From CAWCFV01 sp963794995 (GTDB lineage Bacteria > Actinomycetota > Actinomycetes > JACCUZ01), in the NCBI GenBank assembly GCA_963794995.1, contig CAWCFV010000002.1:744001-808000 (forward strand): 64,000 nt of DNA. Reading direction: 5' to 3'. The notes below the pieces were generated by a model. It worked only from the letters and a program-made list of their open reading frames with translations, had not been told where the DNA came from and did no database searches. Made by a program: the position numbers and the translations under genes. Every line of letters begins with the position of its first letter. Within the stretch, counting starts at the first letter, position 1. Below, piece after piece: positions 1 through 7,919 of this stretch.

Positions 1-1
1 G

Positions 2-1417
2 CTGCGTCTCGCCGGTGCCGGCCGCCGGGTGACCGTCCTGGAGCGGGAGCCGGTGCCGGGGGGACGGGCCGGCCTCCTCGTCGACGGCGGCTACGCGTTC
101 GACACCGGGCCGACCGTGCTGACGATGCCCGGGCTCATCGCCGACGCGCTCGACTGCGTCGGTGAGTCGATGGAGGACTGGCTCACCCTCGACCCCGTCT
201 CACCGCTGTACCGGGCGCAGTACGCCGACGGCTCGACGCTGGACGTGCACGCGTCGGTCGACGAGATGGCCGACTCGGTCGCCGCGCTGTGCGGTCCCGC
301 CGAGGCGGCCGGCTACCGCCGTTTCGTCGCGTTCGCCACCGAGCTCTACCGGCTGGAGATGCGCGAGTTCATCGACCGGAACATCGACTCGCCGTTGTCG
401 ATGCTGCGGCCGTCGCTGGCGCGCCTGGCCGCCCTCGGCGGGTTCCGGAGGATGGCACCCAAGGTCGGGTCGTACCTCAAGGACGAGCGGACCCGCCGGG
501 TCTTCTCGTTCCAGGCGATGTACGCCGGTCTCTCGCCCTACGACGCCCTCGCCATCTACGCGGTCATCGGCTACATGGACTCCGTCGCCGGTGTGTTCTT
601 CCCGCGCGGCGGGATGCACGCCGTGCCGCGGGCGCTCGCCGGTGCGGCCGAGAAGCACGGCGTCGAGCTGCACTACGGCGAGACGGTGACCTCCGTCGAG
701 ATGCGCGGCGGCCGGGCCGTCGCGGTCGTCACCGAGTCGGGTCTGCGCGTGCCCTGCGACGCGGTGGTGATGAACCCGGACCTGCCGGTGGCACGCCGGT
801 TGCTGGGCGACCCGGTCCGCCGCCGGCTGCAGTACTCGCCCTCGTGCTTCCTGCTCCTCGCGGGGTCGACGGCGTCCTACCCGGAGAAGGCCCACCACAC
901 GATCTCGTTCGGGCACGAGTGGCGGCAGGTCTTCGACGAGATCCTCGGCGGCCGGCTGATGAGCGACCCGTCCTTCCTCGTCACCTCGCCGTCGGTGTCC
1001 GACCCGACGCTGGCGCCAGCCGGCAAGGCGTCGTACTACGCGCTGTTCCCGACGCCCAACCTCGACGCACCGCTCGACTGGCGCAGCCTCGGGCCGCGCT
1101 ACCTCGAGGAGGTCGTGTCGACCGTGGAGGCCCGCGGCTGGCCGGGGTTCGGCGACGGCATCGAGGTCGCGCACACCACGACGCCGCTCGACTGGGAGGA
1201 GCGCGGCATGGAGCGCGGGACGCCGTTCGCGGCCTCGCACACGTTCGCCCAGACCGGACCGTTCCGGCCGCGCAACACCTGGGGCGAGAACGTGGTGTTC
1301 ACCGGGTCCGGCACCCAGCCGGGGGTCGGCGTCCCGATGGTGCTGGTGTCCGGGCGGCTCGCCGCCGAGCGCATCCTCGGACCGGACCCCGCCTACCGCT
1401 CACGTACCTGGCTCTGA
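2..1417 (+). CDS. crtI: Phytoene desaturase CrtI (5'-partial)
   Basis: FAD-dependent carotenoid oxidoreductase that desaturates phytoene toward lycopene. The reading frame is already open at base 2 and gives 471 residues; the family is about 500, so the start codon and the dinucleotide-binding GxGxxG lie before the window. The first visible part (EREPVPGGRAG) is the stretch that normally follows that motif. The C-terminus carries the family signature GENVVFTGSGTQPGVGVPMV, which closes the FAD site. It is followed after 91 bp by crtB on the same strand, as in many actinobacterial carotenoid clusters. Lycopene as product rather than neurosporene is inferred from the cyclase genes nearby. Confidence 0.93.
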   Translation: MRLAGAGRRVTVLEREPVPGGRAGLLVDGGYAFDTGPTVLTMPGLIADALDCVGESMEDWLTLDPVSPLYRAQYADGSTLDVHASVDEMADSVAALCGPAEAAGYRRFVAFATELYRLEMREFIDRNIDSPLSMLRPSLARLAALGGFRRMAPKVGSYLKDERTRRVFSFQAMYAGLSPYDALAIYAVIGYMDSVAGVFFPRGGMHAVPRALAGAAEKHGVELHYGETVTSVEMRGGRAVAVVTESGLRVPCDAVVMNPDLPVARRLLGDPVRRRLQYSPSCFLLLAGSTASYPEKAHHTISFGHEWRQVFDEILGGRLMSDPSFLVTSPSVSDPTLAPAGKASYYALFPTPNLDAPLDWRSLGPRYLEEVVSTVEARGWPGFGDGIEVAHTTTPLDWEERGMERGTPFAASHTFAQTGPFRPRNTWGENVVFTGSGTQPGVGVPMVLVSGRLAAERILGPDPAYRSRTWL

Positions 1418-1449
1418 CGGTGCGGGCTCCGCGTCACATCAGGTCGTTC

Positions 1450-1503
1450 AGTGGCGCGTCCTGGCGCTTCTGTATCGGTAGAGAAGCGCCAGAACGCGCC
1501 ACT
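1450..1503. repeat. 22-bp-arm inverted repeat between crtI and crtB
   Basis: The arms 1450-1471 and 1482-1503 are reverse complements except for one pair (C1460/A1493, which becomes a G.U wobble in the minus-strand transcript) and enclose a 10-nt loop. The repeat ends five bases before the crtB ATG, so it occupies the place where a ribosome binding site would be. There is no T-run after it. It may be an attenuator, a processing site, or a copy of a dispersed palindromic element. Confidence 0.85.
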
Positions 1504-1508
1504 CGACC

Positions 1509-2420
1509 ATGAGCCGCCGCGAGCTGGACGCCGCGGGGATCAGCGACCCGCGGCTGCGTGCGGGGTACGAGCAGTGCCGGCGGCTCAATGCGGCCCACGG
1601 GCGCACCTACTACCTGTCCACCCTGCTGCTCCCGCCGGCCAAGCGGCCCTACGTGCACGCGCTGTACGGCTTCGCCCGCTACGCCGACGAGCTCGTCGAC
1701 GACCTGCGTGGCCCCGACCCGGCCGCGCTGGAGGCGTTCGGGACGGCGTTCCTCGCCGACCTGGACGGCTCGGCGCCCGAGGAGGTCGTCGACCCGGTCA
1801 GCCGGGCCGCGGTCCACACCGCCCGGACGTGGGGCATCGGCCGGGAGACCTTCGAGGCGTTCCTCGAGAGCATGACGATGGACGGCACCGTGACCGGCTT
1901 CCCGACCTACGCCGACCTCGAGAGCTACATGTACGGCTCGGCCGCCGTGATCGGCCTGCAGATGGTGCCGATCCTGGAGCCGGTCGACGCGCGCGCCCCG
2001 GCCCACGCCCGCACGCTGGGCGAGGCGTTCCAGATGTCGAACTTCCTGCGCGACGTCGCCGAGGACCTGCGCCGCGGCCGGGTCTACCTGCCGCAGGAGG
2101 ACCTCGACCGGTTCGACGTGACCCGCGCGGACCTGCGACCCGGTCGCACGCCGTCGAACGTGCGCGACCTGCTGGTGTTCGAGGTCGCCCGCACCCGCGA
2201 GCTCTATGCCGCCGCCGAGCCGGGCATCGCGATGCTGCACCCCAGCAGCCGCGACTGCATCCGCACCGCGTTCCTGCTCTACGGCGGGATCCTGGACGCC
2301 GTCGAGGCGGCCGACTACCAGGTGCTCGACCGCCGCGTCGCCGTGCCCCTGCGGCGACGGCTCGCGGTCGCCGTCCCCGGTCTGGTCAGGGCGCGGCGGG
2401 CCCGGCGCCGGACCGGCTGA
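1509..2420 (+). CDS. crtB: Phytoene synthase CrtB
   Basis: Condenses two geranylgeranyl diphosphates to phytoene, the first committed carotenoid step. The 303-residue product has the usual length. Both Asp-rich Mg/diphosphate motifs are present: D60-E-L-V-D64 and D182-V-A-E-D186, the latter in the context RDVAEDLRRGRVYLP typical of trans-isoprenyl diphosphate synthases of the squalene/phytoene class. The ATG at 1509 fits the conserved N-terminus (LNAAHGRTYYLSTLLLPP follows at about residue 26), but no Shine-Dalgarno is visible because a large hairpin ends at 1503. The 3' end overlaps the convergent lycopene cyclase gene by 35 bp. Confidence 0.95.
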   Translation: MSRRELDAAGISDPRLRAGYEQCRRLNAAHGRTYYLSTLLLPPAKRPYVHALYGFARYADELVDDLRGPDPAALEAFGTAFLADLDGSAPEEVVDPVSRAAVHTARTWGIGRETFEAFLESMTMDGTVTGFPTYADLESYMYGSAAVIGLQMVPILEPVDARAPAHARTLGEAFQMSNFLRDVAEDLRRGRVYLPQEDLDRFDVTRADLRPGRTPSNVRDLLVFEVARTRELYAAAEPGIAMLHPSSRDCIRTAFLLYGGILDAVEAADYQVLDRRVAVPLRRRLAVAVPGLVRARRARRRTG

Positions 2421-2742
2421 CCCCACGCCGGCCACCCGCCCCGGACCTCGCCTCCCGGCGCCCCCAGAACACCCACCAGGCCAGCGTCTGCACGACCAGC
2501 GAGAACCCGAACAGCAGGTCCTCGACCGGCGCGAACACCAGCCGAGCGCCGAGGATGGCCCCCTCGTCGTAGCGCACGATGTCGCGCCCGGTGAGCCAGC
2601 CGTTGGTCAGCAGCTGGAAGCCCACGATGATCGCGTACGCCGTCCAGAACACCCGGCGGGTGACCACCCGCGTGCGCAGCACGACGAGGTCCAGCAGCAG
2701 TGCTCCGACGACACCGACGACGGCCAGGGCGGTGTAGCTCAC
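2386..2742 (-). CDS. Lycopene cyclase domain protein, second subunit (CrtYd/CrtYf type)
   Basis: 118-residue membrane protein of the heterodimeric lycopene cyclase family found in actinobacteria. Three hydrophobic helices are visible, with the polar motif APVEDLLFGFSLVVQTLAWW near residue 70, corresponding to the PxE(E/D) active-site stretch of the family. Its ATG overlaps the stop of the upstream partner by 4 bp (2739-2742), so the two are translationally coupled. A basic Gly/Arg/Ala-rich tail follows the last helix. Sequence alone does not tell whether it makes a C40 cyclic carotenoid or works on C50 substrates. No C50 elongase (LbtBC/CrtEb) lies in the window. Confidence 0.85.
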   Translation of the reverse strand: MSYTALAVVGVVGALLLDLVVLRTRVVTRRVFWTAYAIIVGFQLLTNGWLTGRDIVRYDEGAILGARLVFAPVEDLLFGFSLVVQTLAWWVFWGRREARSGAGGRRGVSRSGAGPAAP

Positions 2743-3065
2743 TCGTCACCGCCGGGCCAGCCCCTGACCGTGCGGACCGCCTCGTAGGCCAGCACGGAGC
2801 AGAGCGGGATGACGACGAAGAACAGCAGCTCCTCGAGGGGCAGGCCACCGGGCAGCTCGACGTCGAGGGTCTGCGCCGGGTCGAAGGTCCAGTGCCCGGC
2901 GGCGATCGCGTAGAGGTCCCACGTCACGAGGACCGCGACGACAGGAAGCAGCGTGAGCAGCAGCCGGCGCCACCGGCGGTAGACGCGCACCCCGAGGACG
3001 ACCTCGAGCGGCAGCGTCCCCAGCAGGCAGAAGACGAGGACGCCGAGGTAGGCCAGCTGACGCAC
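2739..3065 (-). CDS. Lycopene cyclase domain protein, first subunit (CrtYc/CrtYe type)
   Basis: 108-residue integral membrane partner of the following 118-residue protein. Three transmembrane segments are visible, plus the motif WTFDPAQTLDVELPGGLPLEELLFF; the PLEELLFF portion matches the conserved Glu-containing motif of CrtYc/CarR-type lycopene cyclase domains. A GTG start at 3065 lies 8 bp after the stop of the Rv2175c-like gene, suggesting co-transcription with it and with the second cyclase subunit. Eukaryotic and archaeal versions fuse the two halves; here they are separate genes, as usual in Gram-positive bacteria. Confidence 0.87.
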   Translation of the reverse strand: MRQLAYLGVLVFCLLGTLPLEVVLGVRVYRRWRRLLLTLLPVVAVLVTWDLYAIAAGHWTFDPAQTLDVELPGGLPLEELLFFVVIPLCSVLAYEAVRTVRGWPGGDE

Positions 3066-3073
3066 GGGCGCGG

Positions 3074-3460
3074 CTAGAAGCCGAGCGCCTGGGCGCGACG
3101 CTTGACCTCGGTGCCGCGGTTCTCGCGCAGCGCCCGCACCGGCGGGCCCGGGAGGTCGTCGTCGGTGTAGAGCCAGCGCAGCGCCTCGTCGTCGCTGAAC
3201 CGCGCGTCGCCGAGCAGGGTGAGCACTCCCGGCAGGTGCTTGAGCACCTTGCCGTCCTGCACGAAGTCGGCGGGCACGGCCAGCGCGTTGCTCTCACCGC
3301 GCCGGACGGCGAGCAGCTGCCGCTCGGCCACCAGCTGTCGCGCCCGGCTGATGCCGACGCCGAGCGCGTCGGCCACCTCCGGCAGGGTCAGCCAGGCGGG
3401 GACCAGCGTCTCGTACGCGTCGGCGTGGGTCTGGTCGGCGTCGGATCGCTGCTCGGTCAC
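3074..3460 (-). CDS. Rv2175c-family DNA-binding protein
   Basis: 128-residue protein with a winged-helix-like N-terminal half (WLTLPEVADALGVGISRARQ, about residues 16-35) and the conserved C-terminal Rv2175c domain ending in RAQALGF. In M. tuberculosis the homologue Rv2175c binds DNA and is phosphorylated by PknL, encoded next to it. Here the PknL-like kinase is 2.5 kb away with two genes in between, so the functional link may persist. The N-terminus contains Thr-bearing stretches (DQTHADAYETL) where phosphorylation would be plausible. I chose the GTG at 3460: a CAGGCT hexamer stands 6 nt upstream, close to the leaderless pattern used elsewhere in the window. Confidence 0.85.
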   Translation of the reverse strand: MTEQRSDADQTHADAYETLVPAWLTLPEVADALGVGISRARQLVAERQLLAVRRGESNALAVPADFVQDGKVLKHLPGVLTLLGDARFSDDEALRWLYTDDDLPGPPVRALRENRGTEVKRRAQALGF

Positions 3461-3466
3461 GCGACA

Positions 3467-3472
3467 AGCCTG
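3467..3472 (-). promoter_or_regulatory. Possible -10 element of the Rv2175c-like gene
   Basis: CAGGCT on the minus strand ends 6 nt before the GTG at 3460. It differs from the TANNNT pattern at its first base, so this is the weakest of the candidate leaderless promoters. Confidence 0.3.
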
Positions 3473-3489
3473 CCACGACGCGGCCGGCG

Positions 3490-3507
3490 CCCGGACCGGG
3501 GTCCGGG
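3490..3507 (-). terminator. GC palindrome downstream of the flavoprotein gene
   Basis: CCCGGACC (3490-3497) and GGTCCGGG (3500-3507) are reverse complements two bases apart. With a realistic loop the stem is 6-7 bp. It lies between the ends of two minus-strand genes and has no T-run, so a terminator role is only possible. Confidence 0.3.
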
Positions 3508-3531
3508 GCCGGTGCGCGACCCGGGACAGCG

Positions 3532-4680
3532 CTAGACCGCCGTCGCCTTCACCGCGACCGACGGGTCGGCGAGCAGGGCGCCGTCGACCGGCGTCCCGCG
3601 CTGCATCAGCCGGCGGGCCTGCACGAGGTCGCGTGGCCGGTCGACGGTCAGCGCGGCCACCAGCCGGTCGCCGGCCAGCCAGAACGCGGCCCAGGTGTCG
3701 CCGTCGTCGCGCCACACCGTGCGCGCCGCGGCCGGGTGGTGCCCGGCGTACTGCACCATCCGACCCCACTGCTCGGACCAGAAGTAGGGCACCGGGTCCC
3801 ACACCTCGTCGCCACCGAGGACGTTCGCGGCCGCCACCGACGGTGCGTGCAGCGCCGCGTCCCAGTGCTCGACGAGCATCCGGGTCGCATAGCGGGCCGA
3901 CTGCCAGGCCGCGCAGTCCCCGACCGCCCAGACACCCGGCAGCGACGTACGCAGCCGCGAGTCGACCGCGACCGCGCCGCGACGGTCGAGCGCGACGCCG
4001 GGTACGACCGCCGGCCGCGCACCGACCGCGAGCAGCACCAGGTCGGAGTCGAGCCGGGTCCCGTCACCCAGCAGCACCCCGTCCGGCCGGACCGCTGCCA
4101 CCGTGGCGCCCAGGCGGAGCTCGACCGGCGACCACCAGGGCCGCATCCGCTCGCCGACCTCGGCCGGGAGGGCGCTCGCCAGCGGCGCGCCCAGCCCCTC
4201 GACGACCGTCACCTGCGCCCCCGCGGCCACGGCGGCGGTGGCGACCTCGGCGCCGATCCAGCCGGCGCCCACGACGAGCAGGCGGGCTCCCGGCACCAGC
4301 GCGGCGCGCAGCGCGAGCGAGTCCGCGTGGGTCCGCAGCGTCACGCCGGCCCCTGCTTCCCCGGGCAGCCGCAGCGGCTCGGCGCCGGTCGCCAGCACGC
4401 ACCGGTCGAACGGCAGCTCACCCGCCTCGGTCGTCACCAGCCCGGGGGCGACCGACGTGGCCCGCACCCCCAGCCGGAGGTCGACGTCGAGGGCGGCCCA
4501 GTCGGCCTCGAGCACCGAGTGGTCGGCCTGCCCGGTGAGCACCTGCTTGGACAGCGGGGGCCGGTCGTAGGGCGGCTGGTCCTCCGCCCCGAGCAGCGTG
4601 AGCGGTCCGGCGTACCCCTGCTCGCGCAGGGCCCGCACCGTGTGCAGCCCCGCGAGCCCCGCCCCGACCACGACGATCAC
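3532..4680 (-). CDS. FAD-dependent oxidoreductase, ferredoxin/rhodocoxin reductase type
   Basis: 382-residue NAD(P)H-dependent flavoprotein that would pass electrons to a ferredoxin or another partner. The N-terminal Rossmann motif VVVGAGLAGLHTVRAL binds FAD. A second GxGxxG-type motif (VVGAGWIGAEVATAA, about residues 137-151) binds NAD(P)H. GVWAVGDCAAW precedes the C-terminal Reductase_C domain (PYFWSEQWG onward). The GTG at 4680 is chosen because GGGGAGG lies 8 nt upstream and the FAD motif starts at once. No ferredoxin or P450 is adjacent, so its partner is unknown. A role in carotenoid chemistry is conceivable from location only. Confidence 0.88.
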   Translation of the reverse strand: MIVVVGAGLAGLHTVRALREQGYAGPLTLLGAEDQPPYDRPPLSKQVLTGQADHSVLEADWAALDVDLRLGVRATSVAPGLVTTEAGELPFDRCVLATGAEPLRLPGEAGAGVTLRTHADSLALRAALVPGARLLVVGAGWIGAEVATAAVAAGAQVTVVEGLGAPLASALPAEVGERMRPWWSPVELRLGATVAAVRPDGVLLGDGTRLDSDLVLLAVGARPAVVPGVALDRRGAVAVDSRLRTSLPGVWAVGDCAAWQSARYATRMLVEHWDAALHAPSVAAANVLGGDEVWDPVPYFWSEQWGRMVQYAGHHPAAARTVWRDDGDTWAAFWLAGDRLVAALTVDRPRDLVQARRLMQRGTPVDGALLADPSVAVKATAV

Positions 4681-4841
4681 GCCGTCAGCCTCCCCTGCGC
4701 GGCCTCCTGACGGCGACCGCACCGCGACGGCACCGGCCGCGCGCGACCCACGGCGGCCGTCATCCTGCGTAGTCGGACGGTCACAGCCCTGCCTGAATCA
4801 CACGGGTGTAGTACCACGAACTGGTAACAACCGCCCCCTGA

Positions 4842-4864
4842 GTCACATCTGTCACTTCCGTCAC
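4842..4864 (+). promoter_or_regulatory. Three GTCAC direct repeats at 9-bp spacing
   Basis: GTCAC occurs at 4842-4846, 4851-4855 and 4860-4864, exactly one every 9 bp, with AT-rich spacers. The array lies about 60 bp upstream of a LysM/transglycosylase gene. Spaced GTCAC-type direct repeats resemble the boxes reported for the actinobacterial response regulator MtrA, which controls cell-wall hydrolases; this assignment is inference. Confidence 0.4.
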
Positions 4865-4922
4865 GGCAGTATCACGTTCTCGCCCGGCGACACCGACTCC
4901 GACCGTGAGGAACCCCTCCCGC

Positions 4923-5963
4923 ATGTCTGCCTCCGCGCGCGCCCCGCGTCCCGCCCGCCCTGCCGCCCGCCCCGCCGACCACCCTGCCGACCCCACCGCC
5001 GTGCCCGCTCGCCGGAGCCGCCTGACCCCGCGCGGCCGCCGGCTGCTCCGGGCCGCCCAGGCGGTCGGCGTGCCGCTGCTGGTCGCCGGGCTGGTCACCG
5101 CGGGCTCCCCCGGCTGGGGGCTCTACACGATCAGGCAGGGCGACACCCTCGGCGACATCGCCGCCCGGTACGGCACGTCGGTCTCCCGCCTGGTGCAGGT
5201 CAACGGGCTGCCCGGCAACGGCAACCTGATCATCGCCGGCACCGCGCTCAAGGTCCCCGGCGCGAAGGGCGGCGCCGCCCGCACCACCAGCGGCCGGCGT
5301 GTGCACCTGGTGGTCCGCGGCGACACCCTGTCCGGCATCGCCGCGCGCTACGGCGTGTCGCAGGACGCCGTGGCCCGCGCGAACCGGCTGCCGCGCTCGA
5401 ACGTCGTCATGCTCGGCGCGACCCTGGTGGTGCCTCGGGGGTCCGGCAGCGGGAGCGGCGGCACGACGCAGCGGTCGTCGAGCGCCAACACCTTCGCCGG
5501 ACGGACCTACTCCGCCGCCGTCGTCGGCTCGGCAGCGCACAACCGGGCCCGGCTGGCGCGGCGCAACCTGCCCTCGACCTCCCAGATGCGCGACATCATC
5601 GCCGCGAAGGCGCGGGCGAACGGCGTCGACCCCGCCCTGGCCCTGGCGGTCAGCTACCAGGAGTCCGGCTGGAACATGCACGTGGTGTCGGTGGCCAACG
5701 CCGTGGGTGCGATGCAGGTGATCCCCACCACCTCGGAGTGGATCTCCGGGGTCGTGGGTCGTCGGCTCGACCCGCTGGACCCGCAGGACAACGCCACGAC
5801 CGGGGTGGTGCTGCTCAAGATCCTCACCCGGACCGCCGGGGACGACCGGACGGCGATCGCCGGCTACTACCAGGGGCTGCGCAGCGTCCGGGAGAACGGG
5901 ATGTTCGCCGACACCAAGCGATACGTCGCCAACGTCCAGGCCCTGCGAGCCCGGTTCCGGTGA
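4923..5963 (+). CDS. LysM-domain lytic transglycosylase
   Basis: Predicted secreted or membrane-anchored peptidoglycan hydrolase of 346 residues. An Arg/Pro-rich cytoplasmic start is followed by one hydrophobic segment (about residues 43-62). Two LysM repeats follow (YTIRQGDTLGDIAARYGTSV and HLVVRGDTLSGIAARYGVSQ), then a Ser/Gly linker, and an SLT domain with the catalytic Glu in AVSYQESGWNMHVVSVANAV and the AMQVIP motif. ATG 4923 is preferred because GTGAGGAA lies 10-15 nt upstream; GTG 4905 in the same frame is an alternative. It stands just before the PASTA kinase, whose ligand is peptidoglycan-derived, so wall turnover and sensing are neighbours here. Confidence 0.9.
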   Translation: MSASARAPRPARPAARPADHPADPTAVPARRSRLTPRGRRLLRAAQAVGVPLLVAGLVTAGSPGWGLYTIRQGDTLGDIAARYGTSVSRLVQVNGLPGNGNLIIAGTALKVPGAKGGAARTTSGRRVHLVVRGDTLSGIAARYGVSQDAVARANRLPRSNVVMLGATLVVPRGSGSGSGGTTQRSSSANTFAGRTYSAAVVGSAAHNRARLARRNLPSTSQMRDIIAAKARANGVDPALALAVSYQESGWNMHVVSVANAVGAMQVIPTTSEWISGVVGRRLDPLDPQDNATTGVVLLKILTRTAGDDRTAIAGYYQGLRSVRENGMFADTKRYVANVQALRARFR

Positions 5964-6007
5964 GGCGGCAGGGCGCGTCCGAACCGGGTCGCCGCCCTGC
6001 TCCCCCG

Positions 6008-6013
6008 TAGACT
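6008..6013 (+). promoter_or_regulatory. -10 element for a leaderless kinase transcript
   Basis: TAGACT ends 6 nt before the GTG start at 6020, and there is no Shine-Dalgarno. This spacing puts transcription start at or next to the start codon. Confidence 0.6.
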
Positions 6014-6019
6014 CCCCGC

Positions 6020-7915
6020 GTGGACACGACCGTCAGCGACGCCCTGGTCGGGCAGCAGCTCGACGGGCGCTACGTGGTCGAACGCCGCCTCGCACGGGGC
6101 GGGATGGCCACGGTCTACGAGGCCCACGACAACCGTCTCGAGCGCACCATCGCGCTCAAGGTCATGCATCCCTCGCTGGCCGAGGACGAGGAGTTCGTCT
6201 CCCGGTTCATCCGCGAGGCGCGCTCCGCGGCCCGGCTCTCGCACCCCAACGTCGTCGCGGTCTTCGACCAGGGCGCCGACCAGGGCCACGTGTACCTCGC
6301 CATGGAGCTGGTCCGCGGCCACACGCTGCGCGACCTGATCCGCAGCAGCGGGAACCTCTCACCCCGGCAGGCGCTCGAGCTGCTCGAGCCGGTGCTGGCC
6401 GCCCTCGGCGCCGCGCACGCGGCCGGCATCATCCACCGCGACGTGAAGCCCGAGAACGTCCTGCTCTCCGACGACGGCCGGGTCAAGGTCGCCGACTTCG
6501 GGCTGGCCCGCGCCGTCACCGGGGCCACCAGCCACACGACCACCTCCGGCGTCCTCATGGGCACGGTCGCCTACCTGTCCCCCGAGCAGGTCACCAAGGG
6601 CGTCGCCGACACGCGCTCGGACGTCTACTCCGCCGGCATCCTGCTCTACGAGATGCTCACCGGCAGCAAGCCGTACGACGGGGAGACCGCGATCCAGGTG
6701 GCGTACCGCCACGTCCACGACGACGTCCCGCCGCCCTCCGCGCTGGTCCCCGGCCTCCCGGCCGAGCTCGACCACCTGGTGGCCCGCGCGACGAACCGCG
6801 ACCCCGGCCTCCGGCCGGTCGACGCCCGGCAGTTCCGTACCGAGGTCGCCGCCGCGACCCGCGCGCTGTCCGACGGCGAGCTCGACTCGGTCGGTCCGGC
6901 GCTCGGCGCGGTCACCAGCACGCCGGACCACACCCTGGTGGTCGACCTCACCCAGCGCACCGCCCCCGGCCCGGCCCGCCGCGGCGACACCGGACCGCTG
7001 AGCGCCCCGCCCGGTGCCCGGCGCAGCGGCCCGCGCAGCCGCGGCCCGTTGGCGCTGGCCCTGGTCGTCGCCCTGGCGGTGGTGCTCTCCGGTGCCGCGT
7101 GGTTCGTCGCCTACGGGCCGCTCAGCAGGACCACGACGCCGAGCCTGCTGGGGATGACCCGCGCGCAGGCCGCGGCCGCGGCGGCCAAGGACGGGCTCTC
7201 GGTCACCGTGGTCGGCCGGGGCTTCAGCGAGGTCGTGGGCAAGGACCTCGTCCTGCGGACCGAGCCGGGCCGGGGGCAGCGCGTCGACAAGGGCGGCACC
7301 GTCGGGCTGGTCCTGTCCAAGGGCCCCGAGCGCTACGCCGTGCCCGACGTCGTGGGCAAGACCGAGGAGGTCGCCCGCAAGGCTCTCGAGGCGAGCAACC
7401 TCGAGGTGGCGGTCGAGCGCCGGTACAGCCTCAAGGTGGACAACGGGCTGGTCATCTCGACCGACCCCGCGAGCGGTGTCGAGCTCAAGCGCGACTCCGC
7501 GGTCACGATGCTGGTCAGCGACGGTCCCAAGCCGGTGGCGGTGCCCACGGTCACCGGCCAGCCGGTCGACGCCGCGAAGGCCGCGATCGTCGACGCCAAG
7601 CTCCAGGTCTCGGTCACCGAGCAGTTCGACGACGCCGCCCCCGCCGGCACCGTGATCAGCCAGTCGCCCGCGGGGGGCAAGACCGCCGACAAGCAGTCGG
7701 TCGTCGAGCTGGTCGTGTCCAAGGGCCCGCCCCTCATCGACGTCCCCGGCGTCACGGGCAAGAACGTCACCGAGGCGCAGCAGCTGCTGGTCGCGGGAGG
7801 CTTCCAGCCGTCGGTGCAGCAGCTGCCGGGCGGGCCGGGCACGGTGCTCCGGCAGTCGCCCGGCGGCGGCGACAAGGCACCCAAGGGCTCGACCGTCACG
7901 CTCTACGTCTTCTGA
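6020..7915 (+). CDS. pknL: PASTA-domain Ser/Thr protein kinase, PknL locus
   Basis: 631-residue transmembrane eukaryotic-type kinase. The kinase domain has Gly-loop LARGGMATVYEA (24-35), catalytic Lys47, HRD 139-141, DFG 159-161 and activation-loop threonines T173-T175. One transmembrane helix spans about 343-365. Four extracytoplasmic PASTA repeats follow to the C-terminus (from about 372, 438, 506 and 574), each with the conserved VPxVxG-like start. By position (near Rv2175c-like and class II DAHP synthase genes) it corresponds to mycobacterial pknL, yet M. tuberculosis PknL has no PASTA repeats, so this one resembles PknB in architecture. It probably senses muropeptides or lipid II. The start is GTG 6020 with a leaderless promoter. 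Confidence 0.93.
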   Translation: MDTTVSDALVGQQLDGRYVVERRLARGGMATVYEAHDNRLERTIALKVMHPSLAEDEEFVSRFIREARSAARLSHPNVVAVFDQGADQGHVYLAMELVRGHTLRDLIRSSGNLSPRQALELLEPVLAALGAAHAAGIIHRDVKPENVLLSDDGRVKVADFGLARAVTGATSHTTTSGVLMGTVAYLSPEQVTKGVADTRSDVYSAGILLYEMLTGSKPYDGETAIQVAYRHVHDDVPPPSALVPGLPAELDHLVARATNRDPGLRPVDARQFRTEVAAATRALSDGELDSVGPALGAVTSTPDHTLVVDLTQRTAPGPARRGDTGPLSAPPGARRSGPRSRGPLALALVVALAVVLSGAAWFVAYGPLSRTTTPSLLGMTRAQAAAAAAKDGLSVTVVGRGFSEVVGKDLVLRTEPGRGQRVDKGGTVGLVLSKGPERYAVPDVVGKTEEVARKALEASNLEVAVERRYSLKVDNGLVISTDPASGVELKRDSAVTMLVSDGPKPVAVPTVTGQPVDAAKAAIVDAKLQVSVTEQFDDAAPAGTVISQSPAGGKTADKQSVVELVVSKGPPLIDVPGVTGKNVTEAQQLLVAGGFQPSVQQLPGGPGTVLRQSPGGGDKAPKGSTVTLYVF

Positions 7916-7919
7916 GCGG

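Noticed and set aside
2386..3065. C50 carotenoid (decaprenoxanthin or sarcinaxanthin) cyclase pair
   Set aside because: The cyclase subunits alone do not decide it and no C50 elongase gene is in the window; a C40 product is equally possible.
4723..4922. Possible cyclic di-AMP riboswitch before the LysM gene
   Set aside because: The family often precedes such genes in actinobacteria, but I could not find its conserved core words; only the GTCAC repeats are clear.
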